Source: Bacteroidales bacterium (GTDB lineage Bacteria > Bacteroidota > Bacteroidia > Bacteroidales > UBA932). Taken from it: a DNA stretch of 7,892 nucleotides. A program made the translations under genes and the position numbers. The stretch is from assembly GCA_024681565.1 (NCBI GenBank), contig JAILAO010000103.1, positions 1 through 7,892 on the forward strand, in the 5' to 3' direction. Below, in pieces: positions 6,615 to 7,892 of this stretch. Numbering within the stretch: the stretch's first letter is position 1; every line of letters begins with the position of its first letter. Below the pieces are notes generated by a model that saw only the letters and a list, made by a program, of their open reading frames with translations, was not told the origin of the DNA and did not search any database.

Positions 6615-7892
6615 ATGAAAACAATGCTTCTTTTCCTGTTGGTCCTTTCCGGACCATTGGGCTTCCAACGGGCCGTTCTGGCCCTCAGCGGAGCTTCCAG
6701 CCTTGAAGACTTGTCCGAAGACGAGATCGGACGCTACCGGAGTCTGGCCGATCATCCGGTCGACCTGAACCGTGCCGGACGCGGCCGCCTGCTGGCGACC
6801 GGCCTGCTGAGTCCCTTCCAGGTCGCCTCCCTGCTGGAATGGCGCGGACGCAGCGGAGACATCCTTTCCTGGACGGAACTCGGACTGGTTGACGGCTTTA
6901 CGGCAGAGATGATTCCGGCCCTGCAGGAATTCTTCGTCCTGGGCATCCGGGATGTTCCGCCCGGCAAACGGGATGACGCCCGTTTCCACCAGACGCTTCA
7001 GCTGAAAAGCGGTGTCCGCCTGAGCGGAGAAGCCGCGGCAGGCCTCAAATACGAGGCGGCTGCCGGAGAACGCTGTATGCTGTTCGTTTCCGTCCGCAAC
7101 ACCTACGATGTTCCCCGCAAGGCCGCACTCTCGCTGAGTGCCGCATGGTTTGGCCGCGGCGTTCTCGAACAAGTCGTCATCGGTGCTTTCAACGCCCGTT
7201 TCGGGCAAGGCCTGCTCCAGTGGAGCGGTTTCCAGTTGAGTGGCTATAACACCCTGGGGGCTTTCCGGAAAAACGGGACGGGTCTCTCCCCCGCCCATAC
7301 CTATACGCCGTCGATGACGGGTATCGCGGCCGAGTGGAAGCTGGGACGCTGGCAGCTGTCCACGGCGTATTCCTGGCAGGATGCAAAACCTGTCGTCAAC
7401 CTGACGCGGACCTGGCGTTCGCTGACGGCGGGGCTGACGGCAACCCGGGAGGCGGCGTCGCTGGAATGCCGGGCATCACTGCCCGGATGGAGCGTATTCG
7501 GAGAGATGGCCTGTTCCTGGCAAGGCCGTATCACCGGCATCGCAGGAGCCCTGTGGACGCCGTCTTACGGATACCGCCTCGGGCTTGCAGGCCGTTGGCT
7601 CGGCTGGGGAAAATCATACAGCGGCGTGGCTGCCGGCTACGAAGGACCTTCCTTCAGTGCGACGCTGGATGCCGCCTGGCGGCCGGACACGCAAGTCTTC
7701 CGCGGAAAAACCTTGCTGCAATGGAAGCCGGAGTTTGTCTGGCATGCGGTGAAATTTTATCCTCTGCTTCGGCTCCAGACGAGCTGGCGTCCGGCGGAGC
7801 GCTCGCCGCTGCGGCTGGACCTGCGCGGCGCCGTGTCGGCAGAAGCTGCCGGTTGGGCTTTCTCCGCCCGTTATGATGCGGTGTGGGGGCGC
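6615..7892 (+). CDS. Helix-hairpin-helix protein with predicted outer-membrane beta-barrel, 3' end cut by window
   Basis: An open frame of 426 codons without a stop, running off the right edge. Residues 1-24 (MKTMLLFLLVLSG onward) form a Sec signal peptide, so the product is exported. Residues about 45-108 are ComEA-like helix-hairpin-helix repeats: VDLNRAGRGRLLATG at 49-63, ASLLEWRGRSGDI at 71-83, and ELGLVDGF at 88-95. From about 128 on, the chain turns into alternating polar/aromatic strands (LQLKSGVRLSG, RWQLSTAYSW, YRLGLAGRWLGWG, FSATLDAAW), as in an outer-membrane barrel. GAFNARFGQGLLQWSGF at 190-206 matches a GQGL segment I recall as conserved in Bacteroidetes HHH-barrel proteins. Those are longer, so I estimate 200-300 residues are missing. 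HHH units elsewhere bind DNA non-specifically, but no function is established for this family. The start is the first ATG, with no Shine-Dalgarno. It is divergent from hpt-adk. Confidence 0.82.
   Translation, partial: MKTMLLFLLVLSGPLGFQRAVLALSGASSLEDLSEDEIGRYRSLADHPVDLNRAGRGRLLATGLLSPFQVASLLEWRGRSGDILSWTELGLVDGFTAEMIPALQEFFVLGIRDVPPGKRDDARFHQTLQLKSGVRLSGEAAAGLKYEAAAGERCMLFVSVRNTYDVPRKAALSLSAAWFGRGVLEQVVIGAFNARFGQGLLQWSGFQLSGYNTLGAFRKNGTGLSPAHTYTPSMTGIAAEWKLGRWQLSTAYSWQDAKPVVNLTRTWRSLTAGLTATREAASLECRASLPGWSVFGEMACSWQGRITGIAGALWTPSYGYRLGLAGRWLGWGKSYSGVAAGYEGPSFSATLDAAWRPDTQVFRGKTLLQWKPEFVWHAVKFYPLLRLQTSWRPAERSPLRLDLRGAVSAEAAGWAFSARYDAVWGR

Noticed and set aside
6540..7298. 252-codon minus-strand frame opposite the HHH-barrel gene
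   Set aside because: The plus strand has a signal peptide, HHH repeats and barrel-like strands across the same region, while the minus-strand product has no recognisable feature.
7334..7876. 180-codon plus-strand frame within the HHH-barrel gene
   Set aside because: It overlaps the long open frame from 6615 in another phase; its Arg/Ala/Cys-rich translation resembles an out-of-frame reading.

Overview
The window is a piece of a chromosome from a GC-rich member of the Bacteroidales. Three things point there. The start codons lack Shine-Dalgarno sequences. The short AT-rich gaps carry TAnnTTTG-type -7 elements. The proteins closely resemble Bacteroidales families as I remember them: a short-LID adenylate kinase next to Hpt, an Obg beginning MPDSNFIDYVKIYC, and a helix-hairpin-helix/beta-barrel protein. 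The genus is not decidable by reading; an uncultured gut lineage or a Rikenellaceae relative would fit.

Layout. From 6543 down to 1 on the minus strand there is one tightly packed gene string: a fused hypoxanthine phosphoribosyltransferase-adenylate kinase (hpt-adk), an FMN nitroreductase-like protein, a Na+/phosphate cotransporter with a PhoU-like tail, an NhaC-family Na+/H+ antiporter, a lipoprotein carboxylesterase and the first 27 codons of the GTPase Obg. The first five genes are separated by 0, 8, 22 and 3 nt, so they very probably share a transcript. Obg follows a 68-nt gap with its own promoter-like element. On the plus strand, divergent from hpt-adk across a 71-nt AT-rich gap, an open frame runs from 6615 off the right edge. 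It encodes an exported helix-hairpin-helix protein with a predicted outer-membrane beta-barrel.

How the genes may work together. Hpt makes IMP/GMP from salvaged bases and PRPP, and Adk balances AMP, ADP and ATP. The phosphate transporter would import Pi with Na+, and the antiporter would expel Na+ again, so those two could form a sodium circuit. The esterase and nitroreductase have no clear place in this scheme and may simply be co-transcribed. In relatives I recall, hpt, adk and obg lie close together; here a four-gene block sits between adk and obg.

No RNA genes, CRISPR arrays, mobile elements, phage genes or defence systems were seen. The content is mostly housekeeping. The points most worth a second look are the linkerless Hpt-Adk fusion and the uncharacterised HHH-barrel protein.
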